64,000 nucleotides of DNA from Whitmania pigra (Eukaryota > Annelida > Clitellata > Hirudinida > Haemopidae): positions 466,001 through 530,000 of the forward strand of contig JAJTWR010000044.1 in the NCBI GenBank assembly GCA_021613335.1, read 5' to 3'. The position numbers were made by a program, and so were the translations under genes. The notes beneath the pieces are model-generated. The model did not search any database, was not told the origin of the DNA, and worked only from the letters and a program-made list of their open reading frames with translations. Shown piece after piece: positions 12,587-25,767 of the stretch (positions are counted from its first letter, which is position 1; each line of letters opens with the position of its first letter).

Positions 12587-13079
12587 GGTTTAAAACTTTA
12601 AGACTATAACGTAACCGATCACGCGTATAAAATATTTTTTGAAAAATAATTTCATTAAATTTAAAGTAATAGTGTTATTGTTTAAAAAATTAAATATTTT
12701 AAATTATATGTCAATATTTGCATTACTTCGTAAATTCGTAAGCTGAGAAATTGTTGAGCGAAACAAACTAACTAAAATAATTTATAAATTGCATTCAGAC
12801 ATTTACTACAAACTTATTTTTACTTTATGAATGACATTTATGAAGGTCACGGAGACGAATATTTCTTGATGTAAAAGTAATAAAACTTTAAATTCAGAGG
12901 TGGTTTATAACAAATTATTTTAGTTTAAAACAGTTAAAGTCAGTTTTTTACAAGTTTAATAAAAACATTTGGCAAATTAGAATAATATATTTTCAAACAA
13001 GTATTAACAAGTTTTAACTAATTGGATATGTATCTTCTAAGCAAAATAAATTTAAATATTAGATTATTAGATTTAATAA

Positions 13080-13378
13080 CTTGTATGATATGATTTTGTT
13101 ATTCAATGACATAAATGAATTATATAAGTAAAGTTTACTACATCGAATTTGTATTACCTTAATCTTTTGTATGTTATTGTACTACTTTTTAATTACTTAA
13201 GGTAAATGAAAAAGTTGTATTATTTGTATTATTGTATGATATGATTTTATGTTATTCAATGACATAAAATGAATTACATAAGTAAAGTTTACTACATCGA
13301 ATTTGTATTATCTTAATCTTTTGTATGTTATTGTACTACTTTTTAATTATTTAAAGTAAATGAAAAAGTTTGATTATT
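13080..13378. repeat. Tandem duplication, about 140-bp unit repeated once
   Basis: The segment starting TTGTATGATATGATTTT at about 13080 is repeated from about 13232. Shared text includes AGTAAAGTTTACTACATCGA and CTTTTGTATGTTATTGTACT, with only a few differences. It lies in the 947-bp gap between the heads of the STARD7-like (-) and COX14-like (+) genes, so it is duplicated promoter-proximal DNA. Confidence 0.85.
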
Positions 13379-13533
13379 TGTTAAATAACCAATGTCTCTA
13401 CCTCTAACATTGACAACAAACGCCTGGTAAAATACATAATACTTGTATCACCGCTCAGTTTTGGTTCTTGGTTTGTGGTCTCTAGTTTGTGATTTAGGAG
13501 CGTTTTTAAAACTGTTTTAAATTAATTCGTAAA

Positions 13534-13786
13534 ATGGCTTTGAAAAAGAAAGTTGTTTACGACGCTATGCATAAGTCTACTGTGACTGTGCTTATGGGAA
13601 TTACAGCAGTTGGAACAGCATTTTTAACGTACAAGCTAGTAGATTATTTTATCAGTGAGTTCTAATATAAAACATTTATTATGTTGATTGTTATTGCAGG
13701 CTTAAGCCATTAAAATTTACCGTTGATTTTCAGTTAGAAGATATTTCTCCAAAGGCAATCCAAGACTGCAAGTAATTGAAAAGTAG
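13534..13786 (+). CDS. COX14-like mitochondrial cytochrome-oxidase assembly microprotein
   Basis: CDS join(13534..13654,13734..13786), 57 aa, the same length as human COX14. Order: basic N-terminus MALKKK, a short amphipathic part (YDAMHKST), one membrane helix (VTVLMGITAVGTAFLTYKL), then YF-x2-RR and a basic tail. The spacing of HKST, the helix Gly, the Tyr-Lys end and YFxxRR parallels COX14 (inner-membrane factor for COX1 synthesis and assembly). Similarity over such a short protein is weak evidence, and other single-pass mitochondrial microproteins are possible. The ATG (AAAATGG) is a good context. A 79-bp intron splits one Ile codon. Its 3' end converges with the gene at 13965. Confidence 0.55.
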
Positions 13787-13964
13787 AAGACAAAACTCAG
13801 ACAAATTTATTAATTTACTTTAATATAAAGAATTACATCTAGTATAAAATAATTGGTGGTGCTTTTCTTGGGTGGATTTATTTCTTTGAATAATGCACTA
13901 TGTTAAAATTAAGTCTTAGTTTTTTTAGTGTCAAGTAATAGATAATTAAAGAGGTATAAACCTC

Positions 13965-15221
13965 TTAACAAGATGAGTTACATAATACAGTCTGAGGTAA
14001 TTTGTTATTTTGGACTTTATCACTCTGGTTTAAAATTGCAACATGATTTGTATTTCCTGATAAGAAGCCTTTCAGAGGGAATGTGTCAGATGAGAGTGAT
14101 TTTGAGATGGAACTTTGGCTTGGGGCTGTTCCTCTCTTGCAAGGTGTTGAAGCTGTGAGGGGAAGTAGTATTGGAGGTGGTGAATTTGAGCCTGACCTAA
14201 ATTCAAAATGGCCAGTTGAGAGTCCTTTGGTGATTGTTCCTGGGGTTGCTGAATTAAGTTTGTTGGGTCTTGGGGGACGCCTGGCGCCCACCTGTTCTGC
14301 ATTTATTTGTGCTGCAGAACAGAAGTTGAGCTGGAAATTTGATGGGGTTTTGTACTTTTTGTCATCTCTATCTGTGACATTTCCTTCCGAAAAGGCATGA
14401 GCACTTGCTCGTCTGGTTTTCAATCTTTCGTTGCTCTGCCTTCTTTTCTCGGTCGGTGAGTATGTCAGAGTCTGGATGAGCGTGAGTGGCTGACAATCTT
14501 TGCTTGGATTCATGCATTGTATTGATATTGATTTGATGCACGATTCAGTAGCTGATGATTTATGGGTTGTTTGAGATGGCTTCATATTTGATGTCAAAAG
14601 TGTCCTCTTCTCAGGTCTTCTCAAAATGCTTTCTTCTTTTGGCAATGTGGATCTGTAAGTTATTCCTTGTTTTTGCTGATTTGGTACAAGGATTTTGTGA
14701 AATGTGTTGCCATCATGTAGCTTTTTTGAACCATTTTCATTTCTTATTGTCTCATCTACAAGCAAAATGGTTCTATAACCTGTCCCTAGCTATAACTCAG
14801 TTTAATTTATAATTTGTGATTTATTAGAGAACCTTGTTTACTTGATCTTTGTGATCGAGGGCTCGATGTCTTGAGGGGTTTGTCCGAGTACCACTCTGCC
14901 ATGTCGGCATTGTTCGCGAGACCTATTTGATACAATGAGAATAAAAGATGAGGCCGATTTTTTTTCATAGTTTTAAAGCTAATTAGAGAGCAGTTGCGAC
15001 TTGCCTTTGATGGCATCGTAATGCTTATGTGTTCTGTTCCTTTCACAACAACGCTTGACGTGGAAGGCCAAATAAACAATCGCAAATGTGGTTGTAGTTG
15101 AGAATAACCAGGAGATGGCGACGGTTGTCCAGTTAATGTCTCCTAAAATTTTTCGAGCTTCTAGTAGGCGACAAATTCTCGCGGAACCGTGAATTTCACG
15201 CACCGAGTACTCACCTTCCAT
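13965..15221 (-). CDS. Unrecognised single-pass membrane protein with long disordered tail
   Basis: Model complement(join(13965..14755,14833..14922,15005..15221)), 1098 nt, 365 aa. Residues about 31-54 (TTVAISWLFSTTTTFAIVYLAF) form one membrane helix, followed by basic VKRCCERNR. The rest is low-complexity, rich in Ser, Thr, Pro, Asn and Lys, with no domain I know. Intron 1 uses a GC donor (AAAG|GCAAGT) and a CAAATAG acceptor; intron 2 (donor GTTCTC) keeps phase. If intron 2 is not spliced, the protein stops after GSLINHKL at 14807, giving a protein of about 110 aa with exon 3 as a separate chance frame. The exon-3 frame (262 codons, two shorter frames overlapping) argues for the long form. 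A TTTATT (AATAAA on this strand) lies at 13877-13882, inside the COX14-like 3' flank. Confidence 0.55.
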
Positions 15222-16130
15222 CAGAGATTAATTTTCATTGGTTAACACGTTTTTACTTTTACAACTCGCAAATGTTTTGGTGAGTCGCAGTGTCTTTTTA
15301 GTCTGTAATCAGATTTCATATTCACCTGGTAGAAGCCACTCACTTTGATGCTTTTAGGCGCTGCACGGGCGCTTGCGCGATGTTCTATATTTGGAAACTA
15401 CCTGTCTAGTGCAATACCATAACATCGAAATCGTCATAATAAGAGAGGCTTTGTAGATCTTGCATACGTTGAATAATTACAGTAATTAGTGCTGAAGAAG
15501 TAGCAGTAGTCCATAGGCCTTTGGTGTTTCCCAATCCAGCATAATTTTAAATGAAATTGTTTTGCGCGACTTTATTTTATATATTAGAGAGAGTTTGACA
15601 AAGTTTCATATATTTTACATTGGTTATTGCCTTTTCTTTAAGCATATTATATGTCATAATTCTTGTAAAAAAGTTCCTTAATTATCGTGTTTAAATAACA
15701 TTTCAACTCAGTATCAATTAAAATTATATGAAGCACTTATTTATAATTAAGTTAGTGATTTTTCGATGTTCTAGGACATCCAAAATAAATTAGGATTCCA
15801 CAAATTAGATTTTTGCATTTTATAATAAAAAAAAACGATGGGCTCAAGATGCGATCCACGCAGAAGCATTTGGTACGCACGATAAATTTTTCCAGTGTAT
15901 CTGGCACAACCTTGACTGAAATTTTTATGGTCTCCAGCATAATGTATACTTCTAAAATACATAAATAATCTATAATAAGAACCTTTGTAGCTTACAGTTT
16001 AACAACGCCTTTCCTCAGACAGCAGTGCTATTCAATAGAATTCAGCTTTAACATGTTGTGTGCATTGGAGCATGTCTAAAAGCATCACTTGCTTAAGTGT
16101 TGTTGGAAAAGACGCCTCTTATGAACTAGC
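15222..16130. other. Divergent intergenic region
   Basis: 909 bp between the heads of the membrane-protein gene (-) and ALIX (+). It is A/T-rich with a slightly GC-richer part at 15340-15400 (GGCGCTGCACGGGCGCTTGCGCG). It probably serves both promoters. No coding or repeat signal is seen. Confidence 0.35.
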
Positions 16131-19100
16131 ATGTCGGAGTACATTTCCATACCACTGAAACGTGGAAGCTATGCTGACCTGAAAGGACCAATCCTGAATT
16201 ATCTCAATGATGTCAAGCAGTACGGAAACTCGGTCGAATACGAGAATGCTCTAAGCGAATTGCAAAATCTTAGGCAAGATTTTATTGACAAGATTGTCGA
16301 GAAGAACGACAAAACTCTGAATATTTTCCATAGGTAAGAGGCTTTGTTTGTTGAGTCTTTTAAAGCGATATCATTCCATTTCATTTATGCATCAGGTATG
16401 CTGATCAGATTGTGGCACTCGAGCTGAAGCTTCCCCTAACGGAAAATCAGGTGATGCCCTGTTTTGAGTTAAACCTTCACACATTCACCTAGGTTTTGTG
16501 ATGAAAAGAATTTTTTTAAAACAGATAAGAATTAAATTCAAATGGCAAGATGCTTTTCCAGGCCTAAGAACACGGGCAAACGTTTTTCTGGGTTAGTTTG
16601 TTTTTAACGAATCAAGATTATAAATTGCTTCTAATTTTCCATATACTGAAGGCTGTTAACTTTCATTTACTTATAAAACTTTAATTGCCTAGATTATAAA
16701 AAAAAAATATAAAAATAGATTGTTGGTTTTTATAGCGCCTTAACTACTTAAAGACACTAAAAATATATGCATCTTTAATTCCCAAAGAATCCCATTGTCA
16801 ATTTGGTTATTACACTAGACACCACTTATTTTTGTTATTTGATTATCCAAACAAATTATTGTTATATTTGTATCCCATTAAACAACTCTTCCGTAAAGCG
16901 CTTAACTCAAATGCATCATAACAATTACATTTATAAAACTTAGAAATATTTATCGATATCCGTATAATTTCCATTTTGTTCCTTAAATCGGTTGCTACAG
17001 ATCATTTGAATTAATTTTAAATTAACTACTAATAAATGACAATGACCAAATAATAATTTTTATTACAATTTCTCAATCGTAGCAACTTGTTCGTTTCAGC
17101 ATTTGCATCAGGTGCCTACGAGAAGTCTTGTGCCTTGTTCAACGTGGCAGCCATGGAGAACGCTGTGGCAGATCAGCAACAACTATTGGATACTGACGAA
17201 GGACTTAAAAATGCTGCTAAACTTTATCAGGTACGAATACTTTTATTAATGTCTGATGTCCACTCTTTTAATTTTTTGTCTATATTAACTGAAGTGTTAT
17301 ACCAAAAAAATTCAGTTTATGCTGAAATAAACACGTTTGTGTAAAAATTAGGTAATTACTTAAAACGACATTGAAAAAAATTAGAAAATAATTCAATTAA
17401 TATTAATTAAACATTGACTAATTTCAAATTGTTTCGAGCAGCAAGCCAGCGGGATATTCACATACCTTCACTCCAACATTCTATCCGTATTCTCTAGTGC
17501 TGAGTCAACAAACGACATGAGACCCGAGGTGTTGAGCATCCTTGCCACTCTTACATTGGCACAGGCGCAAGATGTTTTTGTCAAAAAAGCTATGAAAGGT
17601 TTATATATTAGCCAACCATTCATTTAATTATGGATATTAAATAAATTGATCCTCTTACACGTTTGCAGATAACATGAAACCTAGCTTGCTTGCTAAGTTA
17701 TGTCAGCAGTGCTCATTTCTCTATGAAGAATCTTTGAAACTCTACCAAGAAAGCTCTCTAAAAAGCGTTTTACCAAAGGTTTGCCTAAAGGGGCCAACTA
17801 TTAAATTAATTAATAGCTTTAATGTCTTTGTTTAATTGAATTTGAATGGCAATACACAAATTCATAGGATTGGCCAATCATCGCAACCATAAAAAAGGTT
17901 GCGTTTCAAGCTTTGGCATATTTCCATGACGGATTGAACTTTCGGGAAAATAAGAAACCAGGCGAGACTGTGGCTCGATTAAACGTTTGTGAAAATAAAT
18001 ATATTTACCTACTGCATCAACATTTAAACCATTTCCATCACTTTCTAGCAAGCAAAAGCTCTGATGACAAAATGTGTCTCCAACTCGCCATTGAAACCAT
18101 TCCCGTTTGCGGCTCAATTGAAACTCATTGAAACAGAAGCAGCAAAAGCAGCCAAGGACAATTCCTTCATCTTTCATGAGTCTGTGCCTGACGCAGCAAA
18201 GCTTCCAGAAATCGATAAAGCTGTACTCGCAAAACCAACTCCTGTGGAAAATATAAAGTTCAGTCCGGAATCGCATGGTAGATTACTTGATAACTGTTTA
18301 ATCATTCAAAAATTATGTGTTAATAAAAACTAACTGCGGCTATTATTTATTACTCTTGTTTAATTTTCTTATTTTCTCTACATTTTCAAACATTTACTAA
18401 TTTATCTCATGAGATCATGACATTATAAACCATTCATGTACTTCACAAGTTGCTTTGTTCGCCAACGTCGAGGTAAAAGTTTTGTTTTATGATATCGTTA
18501 TTAATCAATTTAAATTAAGTTCAACATTTTTCGTGAAGATTTACTTGAGCGTCTCCTGCCTCTCTCCGTGCACCAAGCAGTGACGAAATGTGAAGAAAGA
18601 AGATTAGACATCGTCCAAAAAGAAATAACAAGACTGAAGAATGCTTCTCAAATTCTCAACAAGTTATTTGAAATCTTTGTGAAGATGTTAGGCTCAATGA
18701 AATATTTGTGTTTCAAATTCCATTTCCAGTGTCTTAGTATCGCTGAATCTACCAGCTGCAATAGAAGACGTGGCAAGTGGGAAACTTCCAAAGTCTGTTG
18801 CAGATAAATCAGCAGAAGTTCGGAGATTGGGAGGTTACCAACACCTGGATAGATTAGTGGAGGACCTGCCTACCATGATGCAAAGATGCAGGTGCATACT
18901 TGATGAGGTGAATTATGCATATTTATGTTTGTTTAAATTTATTTACCTTAGAATGCCACCATATCAAGTAAAGCCTTAAATTTATTTATTTATAGTGCGA
19001 AAAACTATTAGCTGAAGAGGAAATTGCAGATCGCCAACTCAGATCAAGATATCGTCATGATTGGACCAGAACTCCTTCAGAAGTTTTGAATGGACCAATC

Positions 19101-20742
19101 AAGGAAGAAATTAGAAAGCATAAGAGGGTAATACAGGAAGCCCTCCAAGCCGACGCCCTCGTTCGTCAGAAATTTTCTCTCAATAAAAACGCCATTGCCT
19201 TACTGAGTGAAAATGAGGTTAATTGTTTGTGTGTTAATTAACTTAAAAAACTGACGATTCATTTACAACGTTTTGTTTTCAGGACGACATCGAGAGAAGC
19301 CTTCCTCCTTCAAATCCCGCCCTCGCCTCCATGAAGAATCAAAAGTTTTACCAAGACCTTCACCTTCTAATGAGGCAGGTTGAACAACTGAAAGAAGAAA
19401 GAAGCAAACTGGAAGAAAGGATCAGAAACGCCAAGACTGATTCAAGTGCGATCGATATTTTGTGTTATTCATGCATTCAAACATGTGCTTATATTTATTT
19501 GCAGGCAATAAGTTCATGGCTGCCCTAAAAAAAGATGGACATCTCTATGAAGAATCTCTCTCCATGGCCGAAATAGATAGAATATTTGGACCTCTAAGAG
19601 AACTATCCTCTAGAAGTGTTGCAAATCAGGACAGAATCATTAAGCAAATACAGGTTAATCAACAATTATGTCACACCAATAAGTGACTGAACGTTTAAAT
19701 GTTCATTCAAAACAGGCTTCCAGTGCAAGTTTCGAGCAATTGAAAAATCAACATTCTACGGCGGATAGTGGTTCAAGAGAGGCCAAACTGAAGGAATTGG
19801 CATCAGCCTACGATGCCTACATGGAATTAAATAGCACCACCAAGGAGGGGAACAAGGTTAACTACAATAAACGTCATTTCATCCATTTTTCAACTGACGA
19901 CAATTATGGTCTATTGATTTTATGAGGTTGTTATTTTTTAATGGTATAATATCTCTGTATAATGCTGTGATTAGACGAAACCCATTGATTTCCACTGTGG
20001 AAATGACATTGTTTTACTTTTTTTTTCAGTTTTATGGCGATTTCACACTCTTGCTAGAAAAATTTCTCCAAAAGGTGAAAGAGTTTTGTTCAGAAAGAAA
20101 CAGGGAAAAGGACGATTTGGTTAGGGAAATGCCATCAGTGCCCACTCAGGGTCCTGCAATTGTGGGGTATCATCCACAGACTGTTTGTAAGTTCCATTTC
20201 GAAGCAAAATTTTGAAACTAATTCTAAAAGCAAATTTCCATCCATTCATGCGGTGGCGTAAAAGCTTGGCTTTACTATGGCAAAATTTAAAAACATGGCT
20301 TAAAATATACCAAACATTGTCGGAAATCCAGTGGTAAATAAATGTCACGTCATTTTATTATTGTTTGAGTTTTTGAAATCAACGGTTGCAGAAAATACAA
20401 TACTTACATTATATATATATATAATACAATACAATATTTTATTACATTTAAAAATAAATTAGAACACTATTGCAGTTTCAACTCAAACTTTGTATGGTGC
20501 CTTGCCTTCGCCAACCGTAGTCCGTTAGTAATTGATGAAATTCAATTTATGATAACTATATTTCATGATGTTATAATTTTACAGTTCTGTTAAATAAAGT
20601 TAAATCATTTTCAATTTCATTGATGAATTTAAATTAAGCTTTTTTAACAGACTATGCCGCACCACCAGCACCAACGGCTTATTTCTATTCTGGATCAGCC
20701 CCAGCCACTTTCAACCCTTACTCTGTTTTCCTGCACAGATAA
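16131..20742 (+). CDS. PDCD6IP: ALIX / PDCD6IP, Bro1-domain ESCRT-accessory protein
   Basis: CDS of 16 exons: 16131..16333, 16396..16450, 16525..16591, 17100..17230, 17442..17598, 17669..17778, 17868..17984, 18049..18277, 18539..18662, 18730..18907, 18996..19217, 19283..19445, 19505..19653, 19716..19856, 20030..20186, 20651..20742; 2295 nt, 764 aa. Bro1 domain: start MSEYISIPLKRGS, ALELKLPLTENQIRI, FASGAYEKSCALFNVAAM, LTLAQAQDVFVKKA. V domain: PLSVHQAV, VLVSLNLPAAIEDV, LRSRYRHDWTRTPSEVL, PSNPALASM, LSMAEIDRIFGPL. In animals ALIX links ubiquitinated or LYPxL cargo and ALG-2 to ESCRT-III in endosomes, cytokinesis and membrane repair. The C-terminal proline-rich region is only about 45 residues (GPAIVGYHPQTV to PYSVFLHR) and lacks a PSAP motif, against about 150 in human. 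ATTAAA at 20860-20865 may be its poly(A) signal. Confidence 0.95.
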
Positions 20743-21038
20743 ACGTTGCAATGTGTGGATTGAAGTTACATTGGTAACGAGGACCTTTATTTGTAGTACA
20801 ATTTTTTTTTAAATATAGCTTGTATTTCTGGCAACTATCGATGCCATTCAATATATTGAATTAAACTTTTACCAATTAAATTACTAAAAATCCAACATTT
20901 TCTGTGGCAAATTTATGGCCAATTATAATGATATGTAAGGAAAGAGTTAAAATACAGTCTGCATAAGTCATAAATTTATTTTTTTTTTAATTTTGGCTAA
21001 GACGATTCTGGATGTCGAAAATGGCAAATGTTTCAGGA

Positions 21039-21763
21039 TTATTTGTCCACAACTTCTCTATTGTTTACGAACAGCGTATGGATGATTCCTGTATTCTTTT
21101 TGCCAGAGTTAGTTGCCTTTATGCACGCATGCATATCATCAATAGTAAAGTGGGTTTCCGTGCCGCTGTCAACGAACACACCCTTCAAAAATAATTAATT
21201 TATATTTTTGCTTAAATATCACATATCGTAGATATCACCTCGGTTTCTGCCTTTTCTCCATTTATCCAAATATCGAGAGAATCCTTTTCTGCGTTCAATC
21301 AATAGCTTTGTCAATTTTTACATTTAAGATGTCTAAGCTCCAAACTTACCCAAAGCAACTCTATAGCTTTTGGCGTCGCATTGAAATATCCAGGTTTTCA
21401 GAGCCTTGAGTTGTTGTTTTGCAAATTGCTCTATGTCAACGTCATTAACTTTGAGTCTATAGTGATAATCCAGGGCGCTGGCAGATATGGTAATAACCAG
21501 TTTATTTCCGAGCAGTGTAAAATGTTCGAAACCAACCAGATCAAAAACAAAATCTCTTCTAAGAATTTCCTGCAGAATTAAGTTTTGTTATAAGTAAACA
21601 GAGTAGACACCTTTGGACGTAGAAAAATCGTTTATTCAATTACATTCCCGTCCACCCAGATCACGCGTTTTCCAGTCAGAGTTCCATGTTCAAACTGGAC
21701 CAAATGCTTTTTATCTGAAAGCTCAACTTCCCATTCAGCTACTAGATCATTCATTTTCGGCAT
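21039..21763 (-). CDS. FAIM: Fas apoptotic inhibitory molecule (FAIM)
   Basis: CDS complement(join(21039..21182,21239..21288,21350..21569,21644..21763)), 534 nt, 177 aa (human 179). Conserved blocks: DLVAEWEVELSD, VQFEHGTLTGKRVIWVDG, RRDFVFDLVG, KDSLDIWINGEKAETE, FVDSGTETHFTID and GIIHTLFVNNREV. These cover both beta-sandwich halves of FAIM, a soluble cytosolic protein reported to counter apoptosis and protein aggregation. Introns are 56-74 bp. All splice phases agree. The gene is tail-to-tail with ALIX: AATAAA on this strand lies at 20975-20980, about 110 bp from the ALIX signal. The first Met (MPKM) adds three residues; the second Met (21754) fits the family start (human MTDLVA) equally well. 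Confidence 0.95.
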
Positions 21764-22191
21764 TTTGGATATAGCCGAATCTGATTAACAACTTCCAAAG
21801 AAAACATTTCTAAGCGTACGGTCGCTATTAGCAACTATAATTTTATCGACAAATTTATTTTTTTGAAAATTATATTTTTTGTTTTATTACACTTATTTAC
21901 TACGTATTGATACCAATAATTTAAAAAATTATCCACGTAGTTCTCAAATCCTGAGATCGACTAGCTCAATCTACTTTCGCTTTCCCATATCACTAATTCG
22001 ACAAGAAGCCACAGAAAAGCGACAAATTCTCAATCCGCAGTCAAATCCGATCCATTACAGAAATTAAACATAGTTATAAAAAATATTTCAATGTCTACCC
22101 GTCTATTTTTCAGAGCTTTTATTGAATGACTTACCCTGGCCACATGTCAAAATCACTGAAAGACATTGCACTTTTCAAATATTATCTATTG

Positions 22192-22869
22192 CTATTCAAA
22201 TAAACTCAGTAAGTGTTTTCTAAATTCATATTCAACATCTTTACAGTTTTGTTTGTAGGCAAACTCGATAGGGGTCAATCCATCGACATTAGCAAGGGTG
22301 ACATCTGCCCCAGCCTGAAGTAGCAAACTGATGCATGTGCATTCCCTGGAATGAATGGCGTAATGGAGAGGCGTATTTCCCCTTGAACATTGAGAATTTA
22401 TGTCTGGATTGAATTTCAGTAAAATTTCTACAATTTTTGCATTTCCTTCAGCAGATGCCTGATGCAAAGCTGTCGTTTTCCCTTCACCTGATGCATTCAC
22501 AGATTCACCATGCTCCAACAGAAACTCAACAATTTGTGGCCAGTTATTTCTGGATGCAACTAATAAAGGAATTTTACCATCTATTTTTGATTTTTCAGTC
22601 TCTAAATGTTGGAGTACTCTCTTTAAAGTAGAAAATTCCCCCTTGGCAGCCAACTCATAAACTGTTGGTGAGGAAGCATCACTTGAATGGCTGAGGTTCA
22701 CAGAATTTCCTCTTGGAAGATTTGTTAAAACAGTGGAAGATCTTGGAGGGTTAGGGTTTGATTGACTGCTGAGGGTCTGTTGGCAAAATATGTTTTCTTT
22801 CAAGGCACTTGCCAATACAGTTGCAACTTCTAAATCATTGTCATCATTGCTGTTGTCTGTGGAGTCCAT
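22192..22869 (-). CDS. Ankyrin-repeat protein of the ANKRA2/RFXANK type
   Basis: Single coding exon, 225 aa, starting MDSTDNSNDDND. The open frame extends further, but an ACTTTTAG acceptor at about 22880 suggests a spliced 5' UTR exon. The N-terminal 75 residues are acidic then Ser/Asn-rich. After TVYELAAKGEF come ankyrin repeats: PLLVASRNNWPQIVEFLLEHG, TALHQASAEGNAKIVEILLKF, TPLHYAIHSRECTCISLLLQAGAD, TPIEFAYKQNCKDVEYEFRKH. The opening (human VHQLAAQGE) and the closing SHLLKLL-like helix match ANKRA2/RFXANK, whose repeats bind PxLPxI/L peptides of megalin, HDAC4 or RFX5. Which of the two vertebrate paralogues it represents cannot be told. TTTATT at 22118-22123 is a possible poly(A) signal. 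Confidence 0.8.
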   Translation of the reverse strand: MDSTDNSNDDNDLEVATVLASALKENIFCQQTLSSQSNPNPPRSSTVLTNLPRGNSVNLSHSSDASSPTVYELAAKGEFSTLKRVLQHLETEKSKIDGKIPLLVASRNNWPQIVEFLLEHGESVNASGEGKTTALHQASAEGNAKIVEILLKFNPDINSQCSRGNTPLHYAIHSRECTCISLLLQAGADVTLANVDGLTPIEFAYKQNCKDVEYEFRKHLLSLFE

Positions 22870-23913
22870 AGAAATTCCCCTAAAAGTAACATCAAACAAA
22901 AAATTGTTTGTGAAATGAAAAGAAAAGAAAAACTAAAACACTAATCTCCTTGACATGAAGATAACTGAATAGAAGATGATTAAAATAGTCGTAAATAATG
23001 ATAGCAACATTAAACCAATGGTTTCATCATGTCTCTACATTCGAGAGTTTCATTCACGATCTCATCCCATTCCCATTCACTTATTTCACAAAATAAAACG
23101 CAAGAAAATAAATATACCTGATAATGAACTCAAGTGAAACAAGATTTAACAAAGGAGTTACAGAGCTGTGTGGAGTTATAAATTTTTAAAAGGTCGAAAT
23201 AATAATTCAGATTAATCAGAGATTTGCTTTCTTTGCTTAAGAATTCTTGTCTATATTCTTGAATAGAATAGAATTCTACATTAATATGTCTGATAAGCAG
23301 AGGACAAACTCTGGACAGAGTGAAACGAAGCTTACGGTTTTTGATTGGCTACAAATGACATTTAAAACATGATTTGTTTATTTATTTCATCTCCGTTAGA
23401 AAATATTTCCAGCATTGATTCCAGGTTCTAGATTGATTCTAGATTAATAATTAAAGACTAATCATAGAAAGCGTAATGAACTGGATCCAATGCTTGGCGA
23501 TGATATGATGAAACCTAAACTACCTCACAGATGTAAAGTAAAATAGTGCCAAAGTGTCTCAAGCTTCAGTCCATTTCAGACACAATAAGTAATTTGCGTT
23601 CAATAGTAAACACTGTGTAACTAAAAAGGAACTTCTGGTAGAAGTTTAAATAAGATAATTTGAACATTTATTACATTGAATTTAGTACATTTAGATTTTA
23701 TATGCACATTAACCAACAAATATTTAATTTTATCAGGGCAATTCCGAAACTACATTTCTTGGACACCATCACCGACCACCATCACGCCGACAAATTTTAA
23801 TCCCAACCAATGAAAACACGTGTATATTAGTATAACTTGCCCAATCACCCATTCATATAATTTTCATACAAATTTACCAAGAATTAAATGAAACGAGACG
23901 GTCGAGTAATCGA
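22870..23913. other. Intergenic: ankyrin-gene upstream region and NUDT12 3' flank
   Basis: About 1 kb, A/T-rich. It should include the ankyrin gene promoter and a non-coding first exon. TTTATT at 23667-23672 (AATAAA on the minus strand) is a plausible NUDT12 poly(A) signal, about 240 bp past its stop. No other feature is seen. Confidence 0.3.

Positions 23914-25767
<1,854 letters not shown>

Noticed and set aside
14083..14400. 105-codon plus-strand frame
   Set aside because: Antisense to the disordered exon of the membrane-protein gene; no splice or start support.
18450..18472. Possible 23-nt ALIX exon (ALFANVE)
   Set aside because: Including it breaks phase with exon 18539; direct splicing 18277 to 18539 gives the conserved sequence.
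20474..20512. Possible extra proline-rich ALIX exon (FSTQTLYGALPSPT)
   Set aside because: It has an acceptor and suitable composition, but the donor leaves the wrong phase for the final exon; kept only as something to test with RNA.
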